A stretch of DNA of 64,000 bases from Cutibacterium equinum (GCF_028021195.1 NZ_CP115668.1:248001-312000); one strand, 5' to 3'. Numbered from the stretch's first letter, positions 53,832 through 62,678 are shown. The notes: a model not told the origin generated them from the sequence alone. Translations and numbers: made by a program.

Positions 53832-54731
53832 ATGAGGATTGCTATCGGAGGTTTTGCTGGTCTTATCGGCACAGCGCTGGTTCAGCGGCTGCGCAAAGAC
53901 GGACATGAGGTCGTCACGCTGACGCGTCATGAAGCCATTCAACCCTCTGATCGCAGGTGGGACCTCGACACCTTGTCCATCGCCCCGCCATTCCTCGACG
54001 ATGTCGACGCCGTGGTGAACTTGGCCGGAGCACCCATCGCTGAGGGACGCTGGACCGACGAACGCAAGACTCGCATCCTGGCATCGCGCATCGACTCCAC
54101 CCGTCTCATCGTGCGCGCCCTGGCATCCTCGCCACGCTGCCGGGTCTTCCTCAACGGATCGGCCGTGGGCTACTACGGCCCACATGGTGACGAATGGGTC
54201 GACGAGAATGACCCCGCTGGTGAAGGGTTCCTGGCCGAAGTCTGCCAGCGATGGGAAGCAGCCGCCTTCTCCGCCCCTGAGGGAGCGCGCGTGGCAACCC
54301 TGCGTACCGGTCACGTCATGAGCTCCTTCGGCGGCATCCTCGGCAAGCAGCGCCCGCTCTTCCAGTTCGGATTGGGCGGGAAGGTCGGTGACGGCAGTCA
54401 GTACATGTCGTGGATCAGCCTCCACGACCACGTGTCGGCCATGATGCGCATCCTCACTGACGATTCCATCAGCGGGCCGGTCAACCTCGTAGGGCCAAAT
54501 CCGTGTACCAACGCCGAGTTCACCAAAGCGCTGGCCAAGGCGATGCACCGGCCTGCGGTACTGCCCTTCCCGACCCCGGCGGCGAAGATGGTCTTCGGAT
54601 CCCAGCTCGTCGACGAGGCACTGTGCTCTGGGCAGAGGGTCAAGCCCGCCAAACTTCTCGATCACGGGTTCGAGTTCCGTGACACCTCCATCAGCGAGTC
54701 GATCGCCTCAGCACTTGCAGGACGCCGATGA
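53832..54731 (+). CDS. TIGR01777-type NAD-dependent epimerase/dehydratase
   Basis: 299 residues, an extended short-chain-dehydrogenase fold. The N-terminal 'IAIGGFAGLIGTALV' is the nucleotide-binding loop, 'DAVVNLAGAPIAEGRWTD' and 'SAVGYYGPHGDEWVDE' are the hallmark blocks of the SulA/YfcH family, and 'YMSWISLHDHV' is the conserved domain end. The substrate is unknown. It is coupled by an ATGA overlap to the rhomboid gene. Confidence 0.9.
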   Translation: MRIAIGGFAGLIGTALVQRLRKDGHEVVTLTRHEAIQPSDRRWDLDTLSIAPPFLDDVDAVVNLAGAPIAEGRWTDERKTRILASRIDSTRLIVRALASSPRCRVFLNGSAVGYYGPHGDEWVDENDPAGEGFLAEVCQRWEAAAFSAPEGARVATLRTGHVMSSFGGILGKQRPLFQFGLGGKVGDGSQYMSWISLHDHVSAMMRILTDDSISGPVNLVGPNPCTNAEFTKALAKAMHRPAVLPFPTPAAKMVFGSQLVDEALCSGQRVKPAKLLDHGFEFRDTSISESIASALAGRR

Positions 54732-55630
54732 GTCAGAACAACCAACGCCCAGACACCTTTTCCCGCCCCGACGAATGGGGTTCATGGGAGGACAAGCCGC
54801 AACAAGGCGAACCGTCCTGGGAACCTCCCCAGCCAGATGCCAGGCGGGTAGACCACAAGCCGAAACCGGAACCCGAGCCCTACCGCTCAGCCGAGGTCGA
54901 TCCGTCATGGGAACCACCGTCGGCCTCCTACCAGCAGGCAGCCCCCAAGCCCGTCGCCCGCGCGAAGCGACCCAGTGACGCCCCGGTGGTCACGTGGACC
55001 CTCATCGGCATCTGTGTCCTGGTGTGGGCAGGAGAGTTGGTCAGCCCTCAGATCAGCGACGCCGTCGTCCTGGCACCGTCCCAGGCGTTCCATGAACCGT
55101 GGCGATTCGTCACCTCGATGTTCGGGCACGCGCCGAGCATCTTTCACATCGGGTTCAACATGTACGCACTGTGGGCCTTCGGTCGGTCGCTGGAACCCTT
55201 CCTCGGGCGGGCCCGCTTCCTCGCTGCCTACCTCATGTCCGGGCTGGGCGGGGGAGTGCTGTTCTGCCTGATGGCCTCGCCACACGGTGACGGCACCGTC
55301 CTACCGAATATGTACGACGGTGTCGTTGGTGCATCCGGTGCGATCTTCGGCCTGTTCGGAGTTCTGCTCATCGTCCAGCGCAGGCTCGGGGCGTCGACTC
55401 GTGAACTGTGGATCCTGCTGGCGCTCAACGTGGCACTGCTGTTCTTCATCTCCGGAATCGCATGGCAGGCCCATCTCGGCGGATTCATCGTCGGACTGGC
55501 ATGCGGCGTCATTTTCTTCGACGATCCCAAACGCGTTCAGGCAGGCAAGTCACCCCAGACCTGGCCGAGGATGGCGATGGTGTTGGGTGCGCTCGTGGTC
55601 TTGGTGGTGCTGAAGTACTACATGCTCTGA
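54728..55630 (+). CDS. rhomboid-family intramembrane serine protease
   Basis: 300 residues. An N-terminal hydrophilic region of about 85 residues rich in Pro, Glu and Trp (contains two 'SWEPP' repeats) precedes six membrane helices. The catalytic serine is in 'GASGAIFGLFG' and the histidine in 'WQAHLGGFIVG', with 'FHIGFNMYALW' as the conserved His-Asn element. It cleaves membrane proteins within the bilayer; the substrate is unknown. Translation is coupled to the upstream epimerase gene by ATGA. Confidence 0.9.
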   Translation: MSQNNQRPDTFSRPDEWGSWEDKPQQGEPSWEPPQPDARRVDHKPKPEPEPYRSAEVDPSWEPPSASYQQAAPKPVARAKRPSDAPVVTWTLIGICVLVWAGELVSPQISDAVVLAPSQAFHEPWRFVTSMFGHAPSIFHIGFNMYALWAFGRSLEPFLGRARFLAAYLMSGLGGGVLFCLMASPHGDGTVLPNMYDGVVGASGAIFGLFGVLLIVQRRLGASTRELWILLALNVALLFFISGIAWQAHLGGFIVGLACGVIFFDDPKRVQAGKSPQTWPRMAMVLGALVVLVVLKYYML

Positions 55631-55631
55631 G

Positions 55632-56285
55632 CTAATCGAGTAGGCCAGCTCGCTCTACGAGGACAGCTACCTGCACCCTGTTCGACATGCCGAGCTTGGT
55701 TTGGATGTTCGCCAGGTGGGACTTGACGGTCCCAGCAGCCAGATAGAGGCGTTCGCCGATCTCAGAGTTCGACAATCCTTTGGCCGCTTCAATAGCGATG
55801 TCGCGCTCCCGGTCGGTGAGCTGGGAGAGCTGCTTGGCGGCCGTACGACGCCGACGACGGGACGGATCGGTGCGCACGGTGTCGAGAAGTTGCTTGGCGC
55901 TGCGCGGTGACAGCACAGCATCTCCTGCGGCAGCAGCCTTGATGGCCGTGGTGATCTCCTGCGGAGCGGCGGACTTGAGAAGAAACCCTGAGGCTCCGGC
56001 ATTGATCGACGACATGACGGCGGCGTCGACGTCCCAGGTCGTCAGAACGACAATCTGAGGTGGTTGCGGATCGGCTCGCAGTGTTGCCGTGGCTGCCACG
56101 CCGTCCATTCCGGGCATGCGCAGATCCATGAGAACGACATCTGGTCGCAATTCACGGGCCATGCGGACAGCGTCCTCGCCGTCTCCTGCTTGCCCCACGA
56201 TCGTAATGGAGTCGTCGTGCCCGACGATTGTCGACACAGCACTGCGTGCCAACGGATCATCATCGACGAGGAGAACGGTAACCAT
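55632..56285 (-). CDS. NarL-type response regulator
   Basis: 217 residues. The receiver domain has 'LLVDDDPLARSAV' (acidic pocket), the phospho-acceptor in 'DVVLMDLRMPGMDG' and the switch Thr/Lys in 'VLTTWD' and 'FLLKSA'. The LuxR-type helix-turn-helix is 'LTDRERDIAIEAAKGLSNSEIGERLYL' in outline, followed by 'GTVKSHLANI'. It pairs with the kinase 46 bases upstream. The start at 56285 is fixed by a TACCAT box seven bases ahead, so it can be transcribed separately from the kinase. Confidence 0.93.
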   Translation of the reverse strand: MVTVLLVDDDPLARSAVSTIVGHDDSITIVGQAGDGEDAVRMARELRPDVVLMDLRMPGMDGVAATATLRADPQPPQIVVLTTWDVDAAVMSSINAGASGFLLKSAAPQEITTAIKAAAAGDAVLSPRSAKQLLDTVRTDPSRRRRRTAAKQLSQLTDRERDIAIEAAKGLSNSEIGERLYLAAGTVKSHLANIQTKLGMSNRVQVAVLVERAGLLD

Positions 56286-56292
56286 GCAACGC

Positions 56293-56298
56293 ATGGTA
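56293..56298 (-). promoter_or_regulatory. -10 box of the response regulator gene, leaderless
   Basis: On the minus strand TACCAT ends seven bases before the ATG at 56285. It lies in the gap after the kinase gene. Confidence 0.5.
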
Positions 56299-56331
56299 TC
56301 CGCAGGGACTCCGGCGTCAGGCGCGGCGGTC

Positions 56332-57573
56332 TCAAGAAGCGTTGCGCCACGGGATGGAAACTCTGATGGAAAACACCCCGTTGTCGGCAGTCCAATGCAC
56401 GGTGCCGCCGAGCAATTTGGCTCTTTCCGTGATACCTGGCAGGCCACGTCCTGAGCCCTCTGATTGCCTGCCTTCTACGACCGGGTTGGAGCATTCGATA
56501 CGAACCCCGTCGGTGGGTGAAGCACGGACCTTGAGAGAGGCAGTTGTCCCTGGGGCGTGTTTGGCAGCATTGGTCAGCAGCTCCTGGACGGTTCGATACA
56601 CAGCTCGGGAGAGAGCGGGATCAGCAGAGTCTGCCTCGGAGACGTAAATCGATGCCGTGATCGGCTGACCGGAACCAAAAGTGTCTTCCACGACTTCTGC
56701 AAGTTTTGACAACGGAAGATCTGGCGCCGGCGACATGGGTTCGGAGAGCAAGGAGAGCAAGGACCTCAGCTCAGACATCGCCTTGCCCGCTGATTCGCGC
56801 AGTGCCTTGGCGCTGTCTCCGTGGGGGGTGCCTTCGAGCTCAGTCTCCAAGGATGCGGCCTGCAGTGAGAGGAGGGACAGCGAATGCCCCAGTGAGTCGT
56901 GGACCTCTTGGGCAATCCTGTCGCGCTCTTGACGGCGTGAAACCTCATCATCGAGTCGGGCCGCGCGTTGGTGAGCTGCAGACAGGTTCCGACCCGTCAT
57001 GACGGCTTCCCGGCGAGAACGGCGAATGAGACCAGCTCCTATCCCGATGACCACGAATGTTGCCGCAACAAGAAGAGCCGTGAGGATAGAAATGGTGTTG
57101 GGCGTCTGCGGTGAGGTGTTTGCCTGAAATGCCGACGCTGTGAGCGACGCCCCGACAGGTTGCGCCCGACTGTCAGCAATGACGTCGATAACGGTTGTCA
57201 CAGCCACCAGACCGGTGCACCACCATGTCGCGGGACCACGCCGTCGGCCGAGTAGGGCTGCCAGGGCAATGAGGGTAGGTACTGGCCCAATGGGCAGAGC
57301 CGCGGTGCCGACCGCAGCGGCGATCGTCAATCCGAAGGGGAACCTGTGACGCCAGACCAAGGCCGTTGCCAGGGCGACGTCCAGGATCAGCGAGACAACG
57401 ATCACTGCGGCGTCAATGTCGGATCCGGCCGGAGTCCCACTGCGATACCCTGCCGGCGAGAACACGATGCTGACCAAGCCAGCGAGGACACTGACCAGGA
57501 CCAGAAGGATGGTCCGCCATATCGCTGGACGGCTGTCGTGACCGACCTTCTGAAACGTGAACACGGCAGTCAT
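56332..57573 (-). CDS. HisKA_3-type sensor histidine kinase
   Basis: 413 residues. An N-terminal membrane region of five or six helices (about residues 18-190) with no clear extracellular domain precedes the dimerisation/phosphorylation helix 'RIAQEVHDSLGHSLSLLSLQA' in outline (catalytic His in EVHD) and an ATPase domain with 'QELLTNAAKHA' (N box) and 'SGRGLPGITERAKLLGG' (G box). The membrane-only sensor resembles kinases that sense envelope stress or antibiotics through a transporter, but no transporter gene is adjacent. The downstream regulator is its likely partner. Confidence 0.9.
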   Translation of the reverse strand: MTAVFTFQKVGHDSRPAIWRTILLVLVSVLAGLVSIVFSPAGYRSGTPAGSDIDAAVIVVSLILDVALATALVWRHRFPFGLTIAAAVGTAALPIGPVPTLIALAALLGRRRGPATWWCTGLVAVTTVIDVIADSRAQPVGASLTASAFQANTSPQTPNTISILTALLVAATFVVIGIGAGLIRRSRREAVMTGRNLSAAHQRAARLDDEVSRRQERDRIAQEVHDSLGHSLSLLSLQAASLETELEGTPHGDSAKALRESAGKAMSELRSLLSLLSEPMSPAPDLPLSKLAEVVEDTFGSGQPITASIYVSEADSADPALSRAVYRTVQELLTNAAKHAPGTTASLKVRASPTDGVRIECSNPVVEGRQSEGSGRGLPGITERAKLLGGTVHWTADNGVFSIRVSIPWRNAS

Positions 57574-57724
57574 GTTACGGAGTCGACCTCTACTCGTGAC
57601 ACCGCCGTTCGGGTGAGGTGAGGCGGCCGATCGCCAGATACGGTTGTGGCCGTTTGGGCGATGTGGGACGGGGGTGTCCAGCGGTGGACTTGATACATCA
57701 ATTGAGAACACCTCAGGAGTGATC

Positions 57725-58267
57725 GTGACCCAGTCCAATTGGAACAGCCAGTCCCAACCACAGCAACCGCAGTCTCCACAGCCCAAGCCAAAGAAGCCGC
57801 TCTACAAGCGTGTGTGGTTCTGGCTGCTCGTCATCGTCGTTCTCGTTGCCACCGTTAGTGCGCTGACAAGTGGCGGCGACAGCACCGACCCCACGACGAA
57901 CGCTCCCGCGTCAGGTGAAGCCAAGACGGCCGACAAGACAGCCAAGAAGCCCGAGGGCAAGAAGGCCGCCGATAAACCTGCCGTAGAGACGAAGCCGACT
58001 GAGCGTCTCGTTCTGGAGAAGGGCTACAAGTTCGTAAACGATGAGTTCAGCCCAATGGTGACGGGCACAGTTTCAAACAACTCAGACAAGCCAGTGAAGC
58101 TGCTCGTGACGATTACCTTCAACGCCTACGACGAGTCGGGGGCCAATGTTGGCACGTGCACGGACTCGACAGAGAGCATTGACGCCAACGGGAAATGGAA
58201 ATTCAAGGCGTACTGCCTCGACCAAGACGTCGCAAAGGTCAAGTTCAAGGATCTGTCGGGATTCTGA
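57725..58267 (+). CDS. membrane-anchored FxLYD/DUF4352-like secreted protein
   Basis: 180 residues. The N-terminus is Gln/Pro/Ser-rich, then one helix 'VWFWLLVIVVLVATVSAL', a Lys/Ala/Thr-rich linker (KTADKTAKKPEGKKAADK), and an external beta domain of about 75 residues with 'LEKGYKFVNDEFSPMVTGTVSNNS' and a Cys pair ('GTCTD', 'AYCLD'). This beta sandwich matches FxLYD-type domains, whose function is unknown. GTG at 57725 was chosen for AGGAG five bases upstream. It is divergent from the histidine kinase gene, so it may be a target or partner of that system. Confidence 0.75.
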   Translation: MTQSNWNSQSQPQQPQSPQPKPKKPLYKRVWFWLLVIVVLVATVSALTSGGDSTDPTTNAPASGEAKTADKTAKKPEGKKAADKPAVETKPTERLVLEKGYKFVNDEFSPMVTGTVSNNSDKPVKLLVTITFNAYDESGANVGTCTDSTESIDANGKWKFKAYCLDQDVAKVKFKDLSGF

Positions 58268-58286
58268 TCCCGTCATTGTGGTTCTG

Positions 58287-58316
58287 GTGGCGGCCTCTTG
58301 TAGGAGAGGCCGCCAC
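58287..58316. terminator. perfect hairpin between convergent genes
   Basis: GTGGCGGCCTCT (58287-58298) pairs exactly with AGAGGCCGCCAC (58305-58316), loop TGTAGG. It can end transcription from both the FxLYD-like gene and the licT operon. Confidence 0.75.
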
Positions 58317-58356
58317 ACCCATGCCGTCAGACCCCCAACAACATTGGTCCGGCAGG

Positions 58357-59250
58357 TCAATCATCTCCCTCCATCACCTCGCCGTAGAGACGGCTGGTGT
58401 GCAGTGCAATGTAATTGATCTCGGCCTTCGTCAGCTCGTCGCCTATCGCCGTCGAGATACTCTTGGCCACCTCAAGAGCCGCCGAAGTAGCCTGCGGGTA
58501 GCGATCCGACATGAGACCTATGATGTCCAGGTCGATCCGGGAGAGCTGCTTGTTATCCGCAGCCCGAGCGAATAGATAACGAAGATGCGTGACGAATCGT
58601 GAGGCACTCATGGATGACCGGTTGATCTCGACGTGCCATAGTTCCTCGAGCTTGGCGAAAACCTCCGAGATCGCCTGAGCCATCGTCACGGTGCGCGACA
58701 AACCTTTGCCATCCCACTGATGGTTGATGAAATGCAGCGCAAATGCCACCCACTCCTCGGATTGCAGGTGGATGCCAAGAGCACCATCAACAATCTCGAC
58801 GGCCTTGCGGCCCAAGCTCGCCTCGTCGGGGTACAGCTGCTGAACCTCCCAAGTCAGGGGGAAGTCGATGACGACTCCGCGCTCGGCTCGCTGCACTGCC
58901 GTTACGAGGTGATCCAGCACCGGCAGCATCATGCGCTGTGCATTCGGGATCCTCAGCTCCTCCTGAGCCAGCTCGACGATCGCCTGTGCCACCCGCACCT
59001 GGGTGTGAGTGGCGTTGCACAGAAGCGAGGCAATCGCGGCCGTTCGGTAGGTGCCCTCCGCCAGATATCGCTGGGCCGATGAGGCGTCGACGACCTCGCC
59101 GCGGCGCCGGCCAAAACCGATCCCGCGAGCATTGACGACCATCTGCGTCCCGGAGCGGTCGACGCCGAGAAGGACATTGTTGTTGTAGACCTTCTCGACG
59201 ACGACGTGCTCGGGACCAAGGTTGGTCAGGCAGTGTTCTGGAGGGAGCAC
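58357..59250 (-). CDS. licT: LicT/BglG-family transcription antiterminator
   Basis: 297 residues. The N-terminal CAT RNA-binding domain has 'VVEKVYNNNVLLGVDRSG' and 'VNARGIGFGRRRGEVVD'. Two PRD domains follow, with conserved histidines in 'LLPVLDHLVTAV', 'FALHFINHQWDG', 'VTHLRYLF' and 'YIALHTSRL'. Such proteins are controlled by PTS phosphorylation and, when active, bind an RNA hairpin to prevent termination. It is the last gene of the nanE-EIICB-EIIA operon, four bases after crr. The GTG at 59250 is the most likely start. Confidence 0.93.
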   Translation of the reverse strand: MLPPEHCLTNLGPEHVVVEKVYNNNVLLGVDRSGTQMVVNARGIGFGRRRGEVVDASSAQRYLAEGTYRTAAIASLLCNATHTQVRVAQAIVELAQEELRIPNAQRMMLPVLDHLVTAVQRAERGVVIDFPLTWEVQQLYPDEASLGRKAVEIVDGALGIHLQSEEWVAFALHFINHQWDGKGLSRTVTMAQAISEVFAKLEELWHVEINRSSMSASRFVTHLRYLFARAADNKQLSRIDLDIIGLMSDRYPQATSAALEVAKSISTAIGDELTKAEINYIALHTSRLYGEVMEGDD

Positions 59251-59254
59251 GGGG

Positions 59255-59728
59255 TTATCCTGCGCTGACAGTCAGCACCGCCGCCGGGTCGTCGCTGCGC
59301 TCGGAGACGGTGAAGTCTGACCCATTCGTGATGACCACAGGAGAGATCATCGACGGCACCCGCGGCTTGACGTTGTCGAGGTCGACGCTCAAGAGCGGGT
59401 CGCCGACGCTGACGGTGTCACCGTCCTTGACGTGAGCGGTGAACCCTTCGCCCTTGAGGTCGACGGTATCGATGCCGACATGGACGAGGATCTCGGCCCC
59501 GTTGTCAGCCTTGAGACCGATGGCGTGCAGGGTCGGGGCCACCAGGGTGACCTCGCCGTCGATGGGAGAGGCAAACTCTCCCGATGCCGGGTCTACCGCG
59601 AACCCGGGACCCATGTGCTTGCCGGCGAAGACCGGGTCAGGCACTTCGGTGATGTCCAAAATGGTTCCCGACACGGGCGCCGCGACCTTCAGGGTCTTGT
59701 CCTTGTGGCGCTTGTGAAAGAGGGGCAT
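59255..59728 (-). CDS. crr: PTS glucose-family EIIA component
   Basis: 157 residues. 'VAAPVSGTILDITEVPDPVFAGKHMG' opens the fold and the phospho-accepting histidine is in 'ILVHVGIDTVDLKG', with the other pocket histidine in 'APTLHAIG'. It takes phosphate from HPr and passes it to the EIIB domain of the adjacent transporter. GAAAGGA precedes the ATG. It is separated from EIICB by 11 bases. Confidence 0.94.
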   Translation of the reverse strand: MPLFHKRHKDKTLKVAAPVSGTILDITEVPDPVFAGKHMGPGFAVDPASGEFASPIDGEVTLVAPTLHAIGLKADNGAEILVHVGIDTVDLKGEGFTAHVKDGDTVSVGDPLLSVDLDNVKPRVPSMISPVVITNGSDFTVSERSDDPAAVLTVSAG

Positions 59729-59739
59729 GTCGATTCCTT

Positions 59740-61278
59740 TCAGTCGTCGATTCCCAGTTCGGCGTTGATGGCGTTCTTGTAGAGGATGGCCTTCGCTCCG
59801 TAGACGGCTTGGACGCCGCCACCGACGTCGAAGACCTCGGTCGCTCCCAGGTTCTTGAGCCTGGCCTTGTCGACCTGGTCAGCAGCCGTCACCGAGACGC
59901 GCAGACGGGTGATGCATGCATCGACGTCCTCGATGTTCTCGGGGCCGCCTAGGGCGGAGATGATCTGCGTCGCTGCCTGTTCAATATCGTCATTGCCCCG
60001 CTCAGACTTGTCAGCGGGCTTGCCGGTTGACTTGCCGACGCTCGGTGCGGCAGCAGCCATGGTGTCCTCAAGGTGTCCCGGAGTCGCGATCTTGAACTTC
60101 TTGATGAAGAACATGAAGGAGAAGTAGTACAGGGCGAACCAGATGGCGCCGATCGGCAGGACGTACAACCAGTGGGTCTTGGACTCGCCCTGCAGGACGC
60201 CGAACAGCAGGTAGTCGATGGCGCCACCGGAGAAGGTGTTGCCGATACGGATGTTCACGAGGTCGGCAACGAGGAAGGAGATGCCGTCCAGGAAGGAGTG
60301 GAACACGTAGAGCAGGGGAGCCACGAAGAGGAACATGTACTCGATCGGCTCAGTGATTCCCGTCAGGAAGGATGTGAAAGCCACAGAAGCGAACAGGCCG
60401 GTGTACTTGGCACGGCGTCCCTTCGGCACGCACTGCCACATCGCCAGACATGCGCCCGGCAGGCCGAACATCATGGTGGCAAAGCGGCCGGCGAAGTACC
60501 TGGTTGAATGGGTGAACAGTCCGACGTGGTTCGGGTCGGCAAGCTGCGCGAAGAAGATCTTCTGCGCGCCGACGACGGTGTGTCCGGCTACGGCCTCGGA
60601 ACCGCCCAGTGGGGTGTACCAGAACATCGGGTAGATCATGTGGTGCAGGCCAACGGCGCCCGCTAGTCGCATCAGAAAGCCGTAGAAAAAGGTGCCGATG
60701 ACTCCCCAACCAGCGATCGCGGTGCCAGCAGACACCATGCCAGCCTGGATAGGCGGCCACACCAAGAAGAACAATGCGCCGATGATAATGCCCGCGAAGG
60801 CCGTTGCGATCGGGACGAAACGCGAACCGCCGAAGAAACCCAGGAAAGCCGGTAGCTCGATGTTGTGGTAGCGGTTGTGAAGCCAGACGGCGACGGCGCC
60901 GATGACGAGGGACCCGATGACGCCGGTGTCAATTGAGCGGTCGGGGTTGCTGGACAATGAGACGAGCGCTTTGGTGGTGGCCGTCATGACGAGGAACCCA
61001 GTGATACCGGCGAGTGCGGCGGTTCCCTTGTCCCGCTTTGCCAGGCCGATGCACAGGCCGATTGACAGCAGAAGAGCGAGGTTTTCGAAGATGACACTTC
61101 CAGCCGCGCTCATCACCTGGAAAATGTCCTGGAGAATGGGATTGCCGAGAACGGGGTAGCTCTTGACGGTGGTGGGGTTCGACAACGCACCACCGATACC
61201 CAGCAACAAACCTGCCGCTGGGAGGATGGCGATCGGCAGCATGAATGCCTTACCGATCTTCTGCAGGGTCTTGAACAT
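59740..61278 (-). CDS. PTS EIICB component, glucose/N-acetylglucosamine superfamily
   Basis: 512 residues. The EIIC domain (about residues 1-395, 8-10 helices) has 'LPAAGLLLGIGG' and the signature 'TGITEPIEYMFLF'. The EIIB domain ends with the phospho-cysteine in 'VDACITRLRV'. No EIIA domain is fused; it is the next gene. The substrate cannot be read from the sequence. Coupling to nanE suggests an amino sugar such as ManNAc or GlcNAc rather than glucose. Start is 1 base after the nanE stop. Confidence 0.93.
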   Translation of the reverse strand: MFKTLQKIGKAFMLPIAILPAAGLLLGIGGALSNPTTVKSYPVLGNPILQDIFQVMSAAGSVIFENLALLLSIGLCIGLAKRDKGTAALAGITGFLVMTATTKALVSLSSNPDRSIDTGVIGSLVIGAVAVWLHNRYHNIELPAFLGFFGGSRFVPIATAFAGIIIGALFFLVWPPIQAGMVSAGTAIAGWGVIGTFFYGFLMRLAGAVGLHHMIYPMFWYTPLGGSEAVAGHTVVGAQKIFFAQLADPNHVGLFTHSTRYFAGRFATMMFGLPGACLAMWQCVPKGRRAKYTGLFASVAFTSFLTGITEPIEYMFLFVAPLLYVFHSFLDGISFLVADLVNIRIGNTFSGGAIDYLLFGVLQGESKTHWLYVLPIGAIWFALYYFSFMFFIKKFKIATPGHLEDTMAAAAPSVGKSTGKPADKSERGNDDIEQAATQIISALGGPENIEDVDACITRLRVSVTAADQVDKARLKNLGATEVFDVGGGVQAVYGAKAILYKNAINAELGIDD

Positions 61279-61279
61279 C

Positions 61280-61996
61280 TCAGTTCTCCAATGGGGTCTG
61301 GGCGAGGCGGGCGTGGATCGCGTCGACGAATCGGGTACAGATCTGGGCGGGACGGGTGATAGCGCCTGCGACGACGACGGCGTGGGCTCCGCTGTCGAGA
61401 GCAGCGACCGCCAGCTCAGGGGTCGAGATATTGCCCTCTGCGATGACGGGAATGGACAGGTCCGCAGCGAGACGGCTCACCAGTTGGAGGTTGGGTACGG
61501 GGGAGTCCGCAGAGGCGGCGGTATAACCCGACAAGGTGGTCCCGACCAGGTCGACACCGCACTTCGCAGCCATGACGGCTTCGTGGTAGGTGGAGATGTC
61601 GGCCATCAGAACAGCGGTCGGGTGGGCCTTGCGGATCTCAGTGATGAAGTCGGGGGTGGACATATCGTGTGGATGAACGCGGTCGGTGGCGTCAAAGGCG
61701 ACGATGTCAGCCCCGGCGGACAGGACTGCCTCGACGTCGTCAAGGGTCGGAGTGATGTAAGGCTCGAAACCGTCGTATTCCTTCTTGAACAGGCCAATCA
61801 CCGGCAATGGGACGGCTGCTCGGATTTCCTTGATGTCGCGGACCGAATTGGCGCGAATACCGACGGCTCCCGACTGAGCAGCTGCCCTTGCGAACAGAGG
61901 CATGACGCCACCGTCCTCGCAATACATGGGTTCGCCAGGTAACGCCTGACAGGAGACAACAAGTCCCTTTCGTAGGGACTCCAGCACTGGATTCAT
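61280..61996 (-). CDS. nanE: N-acetylmannosamine-6-phosphate 2-epimerase
   Basis: 238 residues, a TIM barrel. 'GLVVSCQALPGEPMY' and 'GAVGIRANSVRDIKEIR' are the NanE signatures, with 'IGLFKKEYDGFEPYITPT' in outline holding the catalytic Lys and the phosphate-binding block near 'VIAEGNISTPE'. It converts ManNAc-6-P to GlcNAc-6-P. It is the first gene of the PTS operon, and its ATG is 25 bases downstream of a hairpin that may be controlled by LicT. No sialidase or NanA gene is in the window. Confidence 0.94.
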   Translation of the reverse strand: MNPVLESLRKGLVVSCQALPGEPMYCEDGGVMPLFARAAAQSGAVGIRANSVRDIKEIRAAVPLPVIGLFKKEYDGFEPYITPTLDDVEAVLSAGADIVAFDATDRVHPHDMSTPDFITEIRKAHPTAVLMADISTYHEAVMAAKCGVDLVGTTLSGYTAASADSPVPNLQLVSRLAADLSIPVIAEGNISTPELAVAALDSGAHAVVVAGAITRPAQICTRFVDAIHARLAQTPLEN

Positions 61997-62019
61997 GAGT
62001 ACCTCCGGCAACGTGTAAT

Positions 62020-62049
62020 ACCGGCGTGGACACACTCGTGCCCGCCGGT
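62020..62049 (-). terminator. leader hairpin of the nanE operon (candidate attenuator)
   Basis: On the minus strand ACCGGCG pairs with CGCCGGT over seven bases (62020-62026 and 62043-62049), with extra pairing in the loop. It follows the RAT-like hairpin directly and precedes the nanE ATG at 61996. There is no U-run, so termination is inferred. Confidence 0.5.
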
Positions 62050-62086
62050 GGATCAGGTATTGCCGAAAGTTACAAGCCTGAGATCC
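62050..62086 (-). promoter_or_regulatory. candidate LicT-type antiterminator (RAT) hairpin
   Basis: On the minus strand GGATC-T-CAGG (from 62086) pairs with CCTGATCC (ending 62050) with one bulge. The inner part reads GGCTTGTAACT...GCAA.ACC, close to the LicT/BglG RAT pattern GG.TTGT.ACT...GCA..ACC. It adjoins the terminator-like hairpin, the order expected for CAT-protein antitermination. Confidence 0.55.
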
Positions 62087-62141
62087 ATGAAGTGTTCTTG
62101 GAACCCTAGCACAGCGGTGGTGGAGTGTTGCTGAGGGGGTC

Positions 62142-62678
62142 TTACTCGGTGAGGGTGGTCAGATCCACGACAACGTCAGCGAGGTGCTCAGGGTCGTGAC
62201 GGACCTGGTGAAGCCTCTCCTGGATGGCCCACATGGCCCAGGAGTCGACGAAGTATTCGTCACGCCCGAGAGCGCGGTCGCGGCGGGCTTTGTAAGGGCA
62301 GGAACACCACACCGTCATCGTGGCCTGCTTGGCATTCATCGCGGTGAGTACTCCGCAGCCCTCGATGACTAGGGGACGATGAGCGTCGAGCGTGAGCTGT
62401 TCGGCGAAGCGACCTTGGTGCCAGTCCCAGCGTCGGTATCGGTTTTTGACGGTGAGCTCGCTCAAGTCCCACACCGCTGACAGCCCGGTCCAGCCGGGGT
62501 AGAGGTCGTCACCGTGGACGACCTGGGCTGTTGGGCAGAGCTTGGTAAGGCGCTCAGCAAGAGTCGTCTTCCCTGACCCCGAGCCACCGTCAATGAGAAC
62601 AACTGCCCGCCCCGACGTGGCGTCGATGTGGTCGGCAATCGCCCGGGCAGCGGCAACACTTCCCGTAATCGTCTTCAC
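62142..62678 (-). CDS. P-loop kinase, uridine kinase-like
   Basis: 178 residues. Walker A is 'IDGGSGSGKTTLAERL' at about residues 29-44. 'VVHGDDLYPGW' and 'VIEGCGVLTAMN' follow the uridine-kinase/phosphoribulokinase layout, where these strands hold substrate and metal residues, and a lid-like 'RRDRALGRDEYF' comes later. The exact nucleoside or other small substrate is not clear. Its GTG overlaps the mutY stop (GTGA), so the two are co-transcribed. Confidence 0.82.
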   Translation of the reverse strand: MKTITGSVAAARAIADHIDATSGRAVVLIDGGSGSGKTTLAERLTKLCPTAQVVHGDDLYPGWTGLSAVWDLSELTVKNRYRRWDWHQGRFAEQLTLDAHRPLVIEGCGVLTAMNAKQATMTVWCSCPYKARRDRALGRDEYFVDSWAMWAIQERLHQVRHDPEHLADVVVDLTTLTE

